A stretch of DNA of 64,000 nt from CAWCWN01 sp963799245 (GTDB lineage Bacteria > Chloroflexota > Ktedonobacteria > Ktedonobacterales > Ktedonobacteraceae). The stretch covers positions 558,001 to 622,000 of the forward strand of contig CAWCWN010000003.1 in assembly GCA_963799245.1 (NCBI GenBank). The letters are read 5' to 3'. The translations under genes and the position numbers were made by a program. Positions 9,021 to 17,614 of the stretch are shown one piece after another (position 1 is the first letter of the stretch; the number at the start of each line of letters is the position of its first letter). Under the pieces are notes generated by a model, which was not told where the DNA came from, did no database searches, and saw nothing but the letters and a program-made list of their open reading frames with translations.

Positions 9021-9212
9021 ATGGGAGCACTACCCAAACAACGCATTTCGCATGCCCGTCAGGGTGAGCGCCGCTCACACCATCACCTGACCATACCACA
9101 GCTGGTTGCTTGCCCGCAGTGCAAAAAACCGCGGCTCGCCCATCATGCCTGCCCTAACTGTGGAACATACCGCGGCCGCCAGGTTTTCCTGCCGCGCACA
9201 AAGAACAAATAA
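9021..9212 (+). CDS. rpmF: 50S ribosomal protein L32
   Basis: L32 is a small zinc-binding large-subunit protein. The product begins MGALPKQRISHARQGERRSH and holds a Cys4 zinc ribbon (CPQCKKPRLAHHACPNC), then YRGRQV. ATG 9021 is chosen over the upstream in-frame start because AGGAGA lies immediately before it. It is cotranscribed with yceD from the 8282 promoter. Confidence 0.96.
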   Translation: MGALPKQRISHARQGERRSHHHLTIPQLVACPQCKKPRLAHHACPNCGTYRGRQVFLPRTKNK

Positions 9213-9241
9213 ATACGCTCAGTATTAAAGAGTAGTGTGGT

Positions 9242-10279
9242 ATGACGACAAAGGTCGCCTTTCTTTTTCCTGGTCAGGGCAGCCAGGCTGTCGGCATGGG
9301 CGCCGATGTTTACACGGCCTCAGCGGCGGCTCAGCGGGTTTTTGAGGCCGTTGATGAAGTGCTGGGCTTTTCTCTGAGCACCCTCGCTTTCAAGGGTCCC
9401 GACGAAAGCCTGCGTGAAACGATCAATGCTCAGCCCGCGATAGTCACCGTCAGTCTGGCCCTGCTGGCCGCATTTCAGGAGGCACTCTCCCCGCCCAGCT
9501 CTTCCTGGTCAACGCCCCTCGTTCCCAGCTTTACCGCCGGGCACAGCATCGGCGAGTACGCCGCGCTGGTGGCGGCAGGCGCTCTTGATCTCAAGAGCGC
9601 GGCCCTACTGGTACGTGAGCGTGGTCGACTGATGCACCGCGAAGGTACCGTTTGCCCGGGAGGAATGGCAGCCGTCATCGGTATGGATGCGGAGGATCTG
9701 CAGGCGATCTGCCAGGAGGCTACAGGTCAGGCTCTAGCCAGCCTGGACACTGACGCCGCGGAGGCCCACCCGGGACAGGGGCGAGTCATCGTGGCCAACT
9801 ATAATGCGCCGGGGCAGGTCGTCATCTCGGGGGAACAGCAGGCGCTGGATCGCGCCATGGAGTTAGCCAGGGCACGGGGAGCTAAGCGGGTTCTACCACT
9901 GGCGGTCAGTGGCGCTTTCCATTCACCGGTTATGCAACCCGCAGCTCACGAGCTGGCGCGCTTTATCGCCAGCACGCGTATCGAAGATGCCCGCATACCC
10001 GTCATCAGCAATATCTCCGCTCAACCACTGCATGCTGCGCAGGAGATCCGCCAGGAATTAGCCTCACAGGTTGCCTCATCCGTACAATGGACACGCACTA
10101 TCGAGAGGCTGCTGCAGGCCGGCGTCACGGTCTTCATCGAAATCGGACCGGGCCAGGCCCTGAGCGGCATGTTAAAACGCATCGCAAAAGGCGTGAGCAG
10201 CGTGAGTATTAGTAGTATGGCCGACATCGCAAAAGCCTGCGCGAGCGTGTGTGAAATAGGCCTGCTGGATGAGGTATAA
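9242..10279 (+). CDS. fabD: Malonyl CoA-ACP transacylase
   Basis: FabD moves malonyl groups from CoA to acyl carrier protein for type II fatty acid synthesis. FLFPGQGSQ opens the protein, the nucleophile Ser102 is in GHSIGEY, and the histidine of the catalytic pair is in the SGAFHSPVM segment near residue 223. A Gln-rich loop and C-terminal FIEIGPGQALSGM complete the family pattern. It lies 29 bp after rpmF and is followed by an Asp23-like gene, nusB and acpP, so FabD and its carrier protein are close but not adjacent. fabH and plsX, often between rpmF and fabD, are absent here. Confidence 0.96.
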   Translation: MTTKVAFLFPGQGSQAVGMGADVYTASAAAQRVFEAVDEVLGFSLSTLAFKGPDESLRETINAQPAIVTVSLALLAAFQEALSPPSSSWSTPLVPSFTAGHSIGEYAALVAAGALDLKSAALLVRERGRLMHREGTVCPGGMAAVIGMDAEDLQAICQEATGQALASLDTDAAEAHPGQGRVIVANYNAPGQVVISGEQQALDRAMELARARGAKRVLPLAVSGAFHSPVMQPAAHELARFIASTRIEDARIPVISNISAQPLHAAQEIRQELASQVASSVQWTRTIERLLQAGVTVFIEIGPGQALSGMLKRIAKGVSSVSISSMADIAKACASVCEIGLLDEV

Positions 10280-10381
10280 TAGCGCTAGTACTCTTAACTC
10301 TGATGTTGGATCTCTGCATTTTCCTGGCATATTTATGGTAGTCTGGAAGTACCTGGAAATGAGCCGATTAGGATAGTGCGC

Positions 10382-10410
10382 TTGACACTAGACGGAAAAG
10401 CGCATATCTT
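10382..10410 (+). promoter_or_regulatory. Promoter of the Asp23-nusB-acpP group
   Basis: TTGACA (10382-10387), a 17-bp spacer and TATCTT (10405-10410). A short inverted repeat, AGTGTG...CACACT, lies near 10475-10493 in the leader. Confidence 0.75.
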
Positions 10411-10508
10411 AACTGTTAAGAGTCCAGTCTAGCGAGTCCATTGGCACGCCTGGCCAGATTTTCAGCATTACAAGGAGTGTGACACGCTCACACTGGAAGG
10501 GAATATAT

Positions 10509-10841
10509 ATGGTAGCTGAAGCGCTAGGGGTTATACGTGTTACTCGCCAGGTGCTCACAACCATCGTAATCAATGCAGCATTGGAGGTCCAAGGCGTTGT
10601 TCGCATGGCCCAGGTTACCGACCAGTGGTCGCGTTTGCTTGGGCGTGAGGTGCCCGGACAGGGCGTCGCGCTCACTATCAAGGACAATGTCGTCACGGCC
10701 GACCTGTATATTGTTGTAGCATCAAGCGTGAATATTGTTGACGTTGGTTCTGCCGTGCAGGAAGAGGTGGCGTCAGCAATCGAACACATGGTTGGTATGC
10801 AGGTACGCGAGGTCAATGTCTACATCCAAGATGTTGCATGA
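10509..10841 (+). CDS. Asp23/Gls24 family envelope stress response protein
   Basis: The 110-aa product has the Asp23/Gls24 pattern: a short alpha/beta protein with IRVTRQVLTTIVINAALEVQGVVRMA near the start, a central strand pair, and a C-terminal helix ending in VREVNVYIQDVA. Family members are cytoplasmic or membrane-anchored proteins tied to envelope stress or to the nusB region. ATG 10509 follows GGAAGGG. The upstream in-frame GTG 10479 has no ribosome site. Its position immediately before nusB is the usual one for this family. Confidence 0.88.
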   Translation: MVAEALGVIRVTRQVLTTIVINAALEVQGVVRMAQVTDQWSRLLGREVPGQGVALTIKDNVVTADLYIVVASSVNIVDVGSAVQEEVASAIEHMVGMQVREVNVYIQDVA

Positions 10842-10918
10842 GACATCACCAGCGGCAATAGACACATCGTTACATCTCAGCTTCACGCATGCATAGCTAG
10901 CACCTATGCGAGGATACC

Positions 10919-11365
10919 ATGCCAATAGGGATACGCAGACAAGCACGAATGATCGCCCTGCAAACACTCTACGAATACGACACAGCCCAACATCCACCCG
11001 CAGAGGTCTTGCAGCGTCATGCAGAGGATCGCCATCTGCAGCCAAAGGTGATGGAGTATGCCAGCGAGTTAGTTATGGGTGCCTGTGATCATCTTGCTGA
11101 TATCGATGCGCATATTCAAAGCGCGGCGCGCGAATGGCCATTGCAGCAAATGGCCCGCATCGATAAAAACATCCTTAGACTTGCAATCTACGAGATTCTG
11201 TTCAATAATACGGTACCAGCCAAGGCTGCCATTAACGAAGCGGTAGAACTTGCCAAACTATTTGGTAGCGACACTTCCAGCCGCTTTATTAATGGCGTAC
11301 TCGGCACAATATTTAATCGGGCACAACATCAGCCCACCCCAAAAGCGGAAAGCGAGGTGAAATAA
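10919..11365 (+). CDS. nusB: Transcription antitermination factor NusB
   Basis: NusB binds boxA RNA with S10 and supports rRNA antitermination. The 148-aa all-helical product starts with RRQARMIALQTLYEYD and contains the conserved RIDKNILRLAIYEIL and AINEAVELAKLFGSDTSSRF blocks. Its TAA stop overlaps the ATG of acpP (TAATG at 11363-11367), which indicates translational coupling. Confidence 0.95.
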   Translation: MPIGIRRQARMIALQTLYEYDTAQHPPAEVLQRHAEDRHLQPKVMEYASELVMGACDHLADIDAHIQSAAREWPLQQMARIDKNILRLAIYEILFNNTVPAKAAINEAVELAKLFGSDTSSRFINGVLGTIFNRAQHQPTPKAESEVK

Positions 11366-11601
11366 TGCCAACCGTCTCCGAACGACTCAAAAAGATTATC
11401 GTCGACCAGCTTGGCGTCGACGAGAGCGAGGTCGTTCCCAATGCATCTTTCGTCGAGGATCTGAACGCAGATTCTCTGGACCTGGTTGAGCTCATTATGT
11501 CTCTGGAAGAGGAGTTCAAACTGCAAATTTCAGACGAAGATGCAGAGAAGATCACAACGGTTCAAGAAGCCGAGGACTACATAGAAGAACACTTACGGTA
11601 A
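11365..11601 (+). CDS. acpP: Acyl carrier protein
   Basis: The product is a 78-aa acidic four-helix carrier. The phosphopantetheine attachment Ser37 lies in the NADSLDLVELIM motif. It is coupled to nusB by a one-base stop/start overlap. CoaD (7.0 kb) and FabD (9.2 kb) upstream supply its prosthetic-group precursor and its substrate. Confidence 0.97.
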   Translation: MPTVSERLKKIIVDQLGVDESEVVPNASFVEDLNADSLDLVELIMSLEEEFKLQISDEDAEKITTVQEAEDYIEEHLR

Positions 11602-11769
11602 CTGCGCTGCGAGCGGATTGAATTTTCGGGCATGGCGGCCAGGAGATATCTATGTCCAAAAATTCAATTTTCTTTTTGCTATCTGCTTTTCCTGTCACAT
11701 TTCACTTCGCTCATGCATCTTATTACCAGGACGCGCAATCGAGTCGCGAAAAAAGAGTACACTGTGGAT

Positions 11770-12546
11770 ATGGTACCGGCCGAACAAGCGGTAGAAGAAC
11801 TTATACAGAAATATTACAAGCTGGTCTTTCACACCATCTATGGTTTGACAGGCAACTGGGAAGAAAGCCAGGACCTCACACAGGACACCTTTCACCAGGC
11901 CCTGAAAGCCATTGATGTAGCGCGAGCTGCGAGTGGAAGTCAGTTTCGTGAAAAAGCCTGGCTGTTGCGTATCGCACTCAATACGGTGCGCATGCAAAAC
12001 CGCAGGCGCGCCTTCTTTCGCTTTATCCCCTTCTCTGGCATGCAAAAAGGCGCAGGGCAGGCGTGCGAGGGAGCAAGCGCTGACGATGCGCTGAATGAAC
12101 GAGCCGCGCCCGTCCAACCGGCCGGCTATGGAGCAAAATCGCAGCACGACCCGGCGGAATTAATTGCCGAACGGGACACCATCCAGCGCACCATGGCTCG
12201 TCTGCCGGGCCCCTTGCGCGAGTGCCTGATCCTGGCGGTTAGCGGCAATTTCTCCAGCGGCGAAATTGCTCATATGCTGGATCTGCAGGAGGCCACCGTG
12301 CGTCAACGTCTCGCACGAGCGCGTAAGCAATTTCAACGGTTCTATGCCATTGAGTGCGGCGAGCAGATTGAGGGCGACGAAATAGCCGCCTCAGCAGGGG
12401 ATGCAACGTGGCAAAACGCCGGACGCCAGAATTATGCTGAAGGGGTCGCATGCCGGGCAGAGGTGATGGGCAATAATGACCGCCGTCCACTGCTCGAGCA
12501 GCAGCCATTGATTTCGCGGAGGAATTATGCAGAAGGACTCTCTTGA
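11770..12546 (+). CDS. RNA polymerase sigma factor, ECF type
   Basis: A sigma-2 region (LVFHTIYGLTGNWEESQDLTQDTF) and a sigma-4 helix-turn-helix (SSGEIAHMLDLQEATVRQRLARARKQF) place it in the extracytoplasmic-function family. The ORF extends further upstream, but the extra N-terminal sequence is atypical; ATG 11770 (or GTG 11764) gives the expected beginning of region 2. About 65 residues follow sigma-4 and resemble nothing known; they hold a repeated NYAEG peptide. Its end overlaps the next gene by 20 bp, so that small membrane protein is its likely partner. Confidence 0.85.
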   Translation: MVPAEQAVEELIQKYYKLVFHTIYGLTGNWEESQDLTQDTFHQALKAIDVARAASGSQFREKAWLLRIALNTVRMQNRRRAFFRFIPFSGMQKGAGQACEGASADDALNERAAPVQPAGYGAKSQHDPAELIAERDTIQRTMARLPGPLRECLILAVSGNFSSGEIAHMLDLQEATVRQRLARARKQFQRFYAIECGEQIEGDEIAASAGDATWQNAGRQNYAEGVACRAEVMGNNDRRPLLEQQPLISRRNYAEGLS

Positions 12547-12823
12547 GACGCTGCTTTTGCGCTACTATGGCAATGCGGCGCCGACTCCGACGGGTCTGCA
12601 AGAGCGTCTCCTTGCCTCGCTGCACCATGAGGCCGCAGAGTCGCGACAGCAGCGACGCGTCGCCGCCCATTTACGTGGGAAGCGCCTCAGTCGCAGGCGA
12701 GCTGTGAAGCTTGTTGCTATTGGCTCGGTAGGACTGGGCATTCTGAGTCTTGGCCTGGAAGGTCTGCAGCTGTTTGAAGCCTCTTTTACAGCTCAAGACG
12801 TGGCCAGGCAAGCATATCAGTAA
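12527..12823 (+). CDS. Small membrane protein after the ECF sigma (putative anti-sigma)
   Basis: The 98-aa product has a basic cytoplasmic N-half (TGLQERLLASLHHEAAESR, then RLSRRRAVK) and one membrane segment near residues 62-82. A short C-terminal tail follows. It overlaps the sigma gene by 20 bp and has its own GGAGG site. Position and single-pass topology fit an anti-sigma factor. No zinc-binding HxxxCxxC motif is present, so that role is only an inference. Confidence 0.6.
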   Translation: MQKDSLETLLLRYYGNAAPTPTGLQERLLASLHHEAAESRQQRRVAAHLRGKRLSRRRAVKLVAIGSVGLGILSLGLEGLQLFEASFTAQDVARQAYQ

Positions 12824-12956
12824 TGGGTGCTCACAGGTAGTACGGAGAGCAAACATCCGGTAAGGGAAGAGTGGCGTAATATAGTATAGTATAGCGTTGA
12901 CGACCTACCCCCTGCGAAGTGGACTAGGCCGGGAAGCATAAGAAAGGAAACCTCCT

Positions 12957-13250
12957 ATGTTCGGTCTGCACCCGATTGATCTGGTTATTATTCTCGTTGT
13001 GGCATTACTCGTCTTCGGGCCGAAAAGGCTGCCCGAAATGGGCGCCTCGATCGGCAAGAGTATCAAAGAGTTCCGCAAAGGTATGAATGAGCTGTCTGAA
13101 CATAAAGAAGCCAAGGAAGATCCTAAGAAGCCTGACCTCGAGGCCATCGATCGCGAAGTGGCCAGTAAGCGCGGCAGCTACGATTTCCAGCCAGAGACCG
13201 TCCCCGTCGAGAGTGAAGTGGCGGCTACCAACGAGCCCCACCTTGATTAG
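12957..13250 (+). CDS. tatA: Twin-arginine translocase subunit TatA/TatE
   Basis: TatA forms the oligomeric pore component of the Tat system for folded proteins. A single N-terminal membrane helix (LVIILVVALLVFG) is followed by the FGPKRLPEMG hinge and an amphipathic helix (KSIKEFRKGMNEL), then a charged tail. It lies 33 bp before tatC. No TatB is nearby, so this TatA may serve both roles. Confidence 0.93.
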   Translation: MFGLHPIDLVIILVVALLVFGPKRLPEMGASIGKSIKEFRKGMNELSEHKEAKEDPKKPDLEAIDREVASKRGSYDFQPETVPVESEVAATNEPHLD

Positions 13251-13283
13251 TGCCGCTGGCTGAAACTTGCCTGGAGAACATGC

Positions 13284-14071
13284 ATGGCATCAAATAATGT
13301 AGAAGACCAGGATCTTCTCTCCGCGCTCTTTGACTCTGACGCGGATGATGAGAACGATCCCTCAGCCATGTCGTTGGTAGAACACCTGGAGGAGCTGCGC
13401 TGGCGCATCCTCAAAGCCTTGATCGCCATCGCCGTTGGCACGATTATAGCCTTTGTCTTCCGCACGCAGATCGTCTACATACTGACCCTGCCCCTGCCCA
13501 AGTCGGCGATTTATTGACGCAGGGGAAACCGGTGGTGACAGGCATCATGGAGGGTTTTACGGTCTTTCTGTTGATCTCAATTGCCGCGGGCTTCATTCTC
13601 GCACTGCCGGTGGTGCTCTACCAGATATGGGCCTTCATATCACCTGGCCTGCTTGAAAAAGAGAAGAAATACGCCGTGCCCTTTATCATCATCGGCGTGG
13701 TGCTCTTCGCCGCGGGCGTCGCTCTCGGCTACGTAGTGCTGCAATACCCGGTGCAATGGCTGGTAACGTTTGCCGCCGGTAGTTTTACCGAACTTATTAC
13801 CGCGGGCAGCTACTTCCAGTTTGTGGCTTTCTTCGTGCTGGCCTTTGGCATCGTTTTTGAAATTCCCCTGGTGCTGACCTTCATGGCGCAGGTCGACCTG
13901 ATCGGTTCACAGACGCTGATCCGCAAGCGGGCCGCGTCGCATGTCGGGATGTGGATTGCCGCGACGTTCCTCACCCCGGGGGCCGACATCTACAGCCCGA
14001 TCTTCCTGGGTGTGGCCATGTCCTGCCTGTTTGAGCTCACAATCATCTTTATGAAGATCACCAAGAAGTAG
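13284..14071 (+). pseudogene. tatC: tatC, split by a single-base frameshift
   Basis: TatC is the Tat receptor that recognises twin-arginine signals and has six membrane helices. Residues 1-77 (13284-13517) give an acidic N-tail, the SLVEHLEELRWRI motif and helix 1, then stop at TGA 13515. The rest (GIMEGFTVFLLISIAAGF, then LFAAGVALGY and later helices) is in the -1 frame from about 13514 to 14071. The locus is 788 nt, one base short of a whole number of codons. Adding one T near 13511-13515 would read SAIYLTQGKPVV and restore a ~262-residue protein of normal length. No canonical slippery heptamer is in frame, so an indel or a sequencing error is more likely than programmed shifting. Confidence 0.85.
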
Positions 14072-14102
14072 GGCAGCTGTCAAGCCAGGGGCCCGGACCT
14101 CT

Positions 14103-15402
14103 TTAGCGCTGCTCAAAGCGCTTCTTGCGACGGCCCCCAAAGCCGCCCCACAGCGTGGCAATCGCCAGGAGGTAGCAGGCCGCCCCTGCGAGGAAGATGG
14201 AGGCATAGCCGGCATGGACGATCAACAGGCCGCCCAGTGGTACGGTCAGGGCCGTCGGCACCTGGAAGGCAGCCTGGTAACTGCTGTTCGCCACTCCGCG
14301 ATGCTGGCCTGGAACAACCTCCATCGAGAAAACTTGCAAGACGCCGTTGGACATATCCATCAGCCCCTGGCGAAAAAGATAGCAAACGGAGGCCAGGGGC
14401 AGCAGCGTGGTCAGCCCCAGGGTCACCAGCAGAGGAATACTCGCTAACTCGGTCAGGGCGATCGCATTGACCCGGCCTATGCGCCCCGCCAGCCACGGCG
14501 CCCCCAGCGTAAAGAGGGCCGTAACCGCCACAGCGCCGCCGCTCAAGAGGCCAAAGAAGGCGGAAGAGGCTTTGAGATGTTGCACGAAGTAAAGATTGAA
14601 GTAGTTAACGAAGAGGCCCGCCCCCGCCCCGATCAGTGCCTGCTGGAGCGAGAGCAGGAAGACAGGGCTGCGCAGGATAGCAGCGGCCACCTTCCACGCT
14701 GAACGCGCTGCCAGTCTGCGACCCGGCAATACGCGGGCCGGCGGGGGGTCGTTGCTGAGCAGAAAGAGGGGGATAAGGCTGGGGAGGACGAGTATACCTG
14801 CAAAGAGCATAGACAGTTGATAGGAGCGAGGAAGGGGCTGGCTGGCCAGGATGCCTTGCAAGGCCGCGGGCAGGGGAGCCATCAGCCATGGTATATGCCG
14901 CAACTCCACTGGTAGGGCTCCGCCCACAACGTCGCCCACCACCGTCGTCACCAGCCCCAGCACAAGATTTCAGGCTAAAGAGGTGGGAACGCTCGCCAGG
15001 GCTGCTATTCGCCGTCAAGAAGGGCGCGTTGATCACCAGGATGAATGCCAGGCCAACACCGGCAATAAAGGCGCTGACCAGCAGCTGCAGCGGCTGACGA
15101 AACAGGATCTGCCCGGTGGCCGCCAGCCCGATGAGCAGGTTCGAGCCTATGAGGATGGCTTTGCCGCTGAAGCGATCGATACACAGCCCGGCAGGGAAAA
15201 TGGCCACACCAGCGCCAATCGTCCCGGCAAAAAGCACGACACCAATAAAATCAGCTTTATAACCCAGCGAGGCCAGGTACAGGTTATACAGGATGAACAG
15301 GATGCCGGTCGACACCCCGCTCAGGGCATTATTGATGAGATACAGGCGGGCATTGCGCTGAAAACGTCCGAACTGGCCAAAATACTCAACGATTAGAGAC
15401 AT
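14103..15402 (-). pseudogene. MFS transporter gene with a one-base frameshift
   Basis: Two overlapping frames together encode one ~433-aa MFS protein. The N-terminal part (start at 15402) has about five helices, with GVVLFAGTIGAGVAIFPAG and CIDRFSGKAILIG. The frame is lost after SPGERSHLFSL near 14975, and the rest (VLGLVTTVVGDVVGG through the C-terminal helices) continues in another frame to 14103. The locus is 1300 nt, one base too many. Removing one A from the AAA in the SLKS codons would read SLNLVLGLVTT and join them. Its start overlaps the end of the upstream gene by 17 bp. Substrate unknown. Confidence 0.8.
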
Positions 15403-16027
15403 CTTGACGCTGGGACTGGGTCGTCGCGGGTATATTTCTTCCTTCTGCGGGCGTCGCCTCTACCTCCACGGGAGCATGCTTGAGTTGTGACGACCTCCCA
15501 CTGCCTGCATAGCCGCTACCATACTCACCCCCGGCCGACTGTTCTTCTACCAGCGTCGTGTGGCCCGGGCTTCTATAGCCGACTCCCTCTTTTTCCAGGG
15601 CCGTCTGCGCATGTGGCTTCAGACCCGGCAAAAAGAAGGACTTGCACATCTGGCTGACCATCACTGCGCGCGCACGAAACTCGATCACCACGTTCGCGAC
15701 CCGCTCACTACCACGCTCAACCTTGTCCTCAACCTTGTTCACATAGGACGGCACCTCCGCTATGGAGCGTACGACCTTGTTAGCGTTCTCGTCGGCGGGC
15801 AGATCACCCCGTGTTGCGGCCTTTGTGGTCGTATTGACGCTATCAACTGTTGGACGCAGGCGCTTGATCAGCTCCGCCTTCTGGCGCACCCACTGCATGC
15901 CCAGCGCTAATACCACGGCAAGTACGGCGCCAATGACGATCAAAAAGAACATATAGACCAGGATAATGATAGCCGCTATCTGCCCCAGGGAGGGCAGCGG
16001 GCTGCTGCTAGCTAAAATGAACGTCAT
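15386..16027 (-). CDS. Single-pass membrane protein, DUF948-like
   Basis: One N-terminal membrane segment (about residues 18-43) is followed by a helical region rich in Val, Asn, Glu and Lys (RLRPTVDSVNTTTKAA, then VRSIAEVPSYVNKVEDKVERG) and a low-complexity tail. The layout resembles DUF948 general-stress proteins. It lies 4 bp from the related gene upstream (16032-16508) and overlaps the MFS start downstream, so the three form an operon. Confidence 0.7.
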   Translation of the reverse strand: MTFILASSSPLPSLGQIAAIIILVYMFFLIVIGAVLAVVLALGMQWVRQKAELIKRLRPTVDSVNTTTKAATRGDLPADENANKVVRSIAEVPSYVNKVEDKVERGSERVANVVIEFRARAVMVSQMCKSFFLPGLKPHAQTALEKEGVGYRSPGHTTLVEEQSAGGEYGSGYAGSGRSSQLKHAPVEVEATPAEGRNIPATTQSQRQDVSNR

Positions 16028-16031
16028 GGTA

Positions 16032-16508
16032 TTACTCCACTCCCTTAGCTATAGCGTCCATTTGCTGTTTGCGCCGCACTTCCCAGCGGCTCCTGGTACG
16101 TCCCTTACCCACGAAAACGCGCAGCACTTCCTGTCCTGCTGCCACAACAGCCGCAGTACGGATGGTCGGCCCAACTGCAAACTCGCTGGTGAGTTGAGCC
16201 GTACCACTGATAGTCGTCACGGTCTTGCCGGCCTCCTTGGCGGTATCCTGGACAATGCCGACCGTCTGCTGCACTGAAGCAAGCAGAGGCTTCATTTCGT
16301 CGCGCACGGTCGTAATCGTCCCGATCAATCTGAAGACCGCAAAGATCAGGCATCCCGTAGAAAACAGCATAAAGAATGCCAGCACGATCAGGACAATATA
16401 GAGAAAACTAAGCAGCTGGCCGACGATGGCGGTCCAGATTATAAGTGCTAAAAAAATGAGTGCCAGAACACCTGCCACAATACCTATGGTCCGCAATGTA
16501 CTTTTCAT
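16032..16508 (-). CDS. Membrane protein, DUF948-like
   Basis: Two N-terminal membrane segments (about residues 8-30 and 33-65) precede a helix with RDEMKPLLASVQQTVGIVQDTAKEAGKTV, the pattern of DUF948 proteins, and a basic tail (RTRSRWEVRRKQQMD). AGAGGTG precedes the start. It is the first gene of the minus-strand operon that continues into 15386-16027 and the MFS gene. Confidence 0.72.
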   Translation of the reverse strand: MKSTLRTIGIVAGVLALIFLALIIWTAIVGQLLSFLYIVLIVLAFFMLFSTGCLIFAVFRLIGTITTVRDEMKPLLASVQQTVGIVQDTAKEAGKTVTTISGTAQLTSEFAVGPTIRTAAVVAAGQEVLRVFVGKGRTRSRWEVRRKQQMDAIAKGVE

Positions 16509-16923
16509 GACACACCTCTAAACACATAAATTTGTACTTCAGTATACAATATTGCGCCGACATGATTTGATTATAGCGCACGGGCTGGCCCAATGACCAC
16601 CCGGCGATAAAAGAGCCCTGGATGACGCTCAACACTACCCATCTACATGCTCGCTTCGCGCAGAGCCGAGATGCAATAAAGGCTCCTACTTAATCATACG
16701 CACAAGCAGCGTGCAAAGACTACACATTCCTCTGTTCTCATTGTAAAGGAAGCTTAGAAATCTGAACTTTAACTGAAAAATAGCTGAGACTTTTTATTGT
16801 TGACTTGCTCTTGGGTGGAGTAAAAAGGTATGTTGATTACAGGTAGATCAAATTCGGCCCAAGGGATGGCGGGACATTTGATTTGATATGTGCGTATCGT
16901 ACCCCTGATGTAAGGAGGCATAT
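16509..16923. other. Divergent intergenic region without a gene
   Basis: This stretch separates the minus-strand DUF948-like operon from the GlsB/YeaQ gene. It is AT-rich near the GlsB side. No ORF, RNA or convincing promoter pair was identified. A minus-strand TATACT lies near 16540 and a plus-strand TTGACT near 16800. Confidence 0.5.
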
Positions 16924-17286
16924 ATGTTTAGCTTGCTAGCCAGCAGCACGGTTATTGCTGACGGCATCACCATTAAGATCGGTGATAATGTCTGGAACTT
17001 CGGCTGGAGCTTTATCGTGTACCTGATCGTTGCGGCAATCGTAGGACTTATTGCGGAGTCTATCGTGGGCTGGCGTCTGCCCCTGGGTTTTGTCGGCGCC
17101 ATCATCGCGGCCCTGGTCGGCATCTGGTTGATGACGAATGTCATTCTCATCTCCGGCCTGCCGGATTTCAACATCTACGGGATCCCTATCATCAGGGCTC
17201 TGATCGGCGCCATCATCCTCGTGGCCCTCTGGCACCTGCTCACGTACGGCCTCTGGCATAGGCGTTCTCGCTACCGCAGGGCTTAA
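16924..17286 (+). CDS. GlsB/YeaQ/YmgE family membrane protein
   Basis: This 120-aa transglycosylase-associated (GlsB/YeaQ) type protein has three membrane helices with glycine pairs: IVYLIVAAIVGLIAESIVG, LGFVGAIIAALVGIWLM and a third helix after IPIIRALIGAI. It carries an extra ~20-residue N-terminus compared with the ~85-aa family norm. The family is linked to general stress. AAGGAGG sits at perfect spacing before the ATG. A long inverted repeat at 17300-17357 follows. Confidence 0.87.
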   Translation: MFSLLASSTVIADGITIKIGDNVWNFGWSFIVYLIVAAIVGLIAESIVGWRLPLGFVGAIIAALVGIWLMTNVILISGLPDFNIYGIPIIRALIGAIILVALWHLLTYGLWHRRSRYRRA

Positions 17287-17299
17287 ATGTCCCCGGCGC

Positions 17300-17357
17300 T
17301 TGAGCATAGTAAAAACGGCTCGTGACGACTGCCGCGAACCGTTTTTACTATGCTCAA
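17300..17357. repeat. Long inverted repeat (23-bp arms)
   Basis: Arms at 17300-17322 and 17335-17357 pair at 22 of 23 positions around a 12-nt loop. The arms contain A5/T5 runs, so each strand could give a hairpin. It has no T-run after the stem. It may stop transcription after the GlsB gene in both directions or be a mobile palindrome. Confidence 0.8.
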
Positions 17358-17376
17358 CTCAGCCGCAATCAGTTAA

Positions 17377-17476
17377 TCCCTATTACTTACATCCTTACCT
17401 ATTACCTGCCTGGCGAAATCACGGCGCCTCTCTCCAGTATTGCCACCTTCGTGCGCCAGGTGCGTATGTAATAGGG
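17377..17476. repeat. REP-like intergenic repeat, copy 1
   Basis: TCCCTATTACTTACAT and a partner ending ATGTAATAGGGA bracket about 100 bp that also contains TTACCTATTACCTGCC and CCTGGCG/CGCCAGG half-palindromes. The TTACCTATTACCTGCC core recurs near 48.5 kb and, inverted, near 39.7 kb. Confidence 0.55.
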
Positions 17477-17614
17477 ACAGGTAGTCATTTTGCTCTGAGC
17501 GGGGGGTTAAGCGACGTCAATAGTCTTACACGTCGCTGGCCGCTGGCCTTATTGACAATAGCGGGTACACTGGTAATTGCAATCATTGCTCTTTTTCTTA
17601 TGGGAGGATGAACC

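Noticed and set aside
13505..13520. Programmed -1 frameshifting in tatC
   Set aside because: No X-XXY-YYZ slippery heptamer in the reading frame; TatC is not known to be produced this way. A one-base indel is simpler.
17300..17611. 103-codon ORF upstream of the rhomboid gene with a hydrophobic C-terminus
   Set aside because: It starts inside the long inverted repeat and runs through the REP-like element, with no ribosome site or family resemblance.
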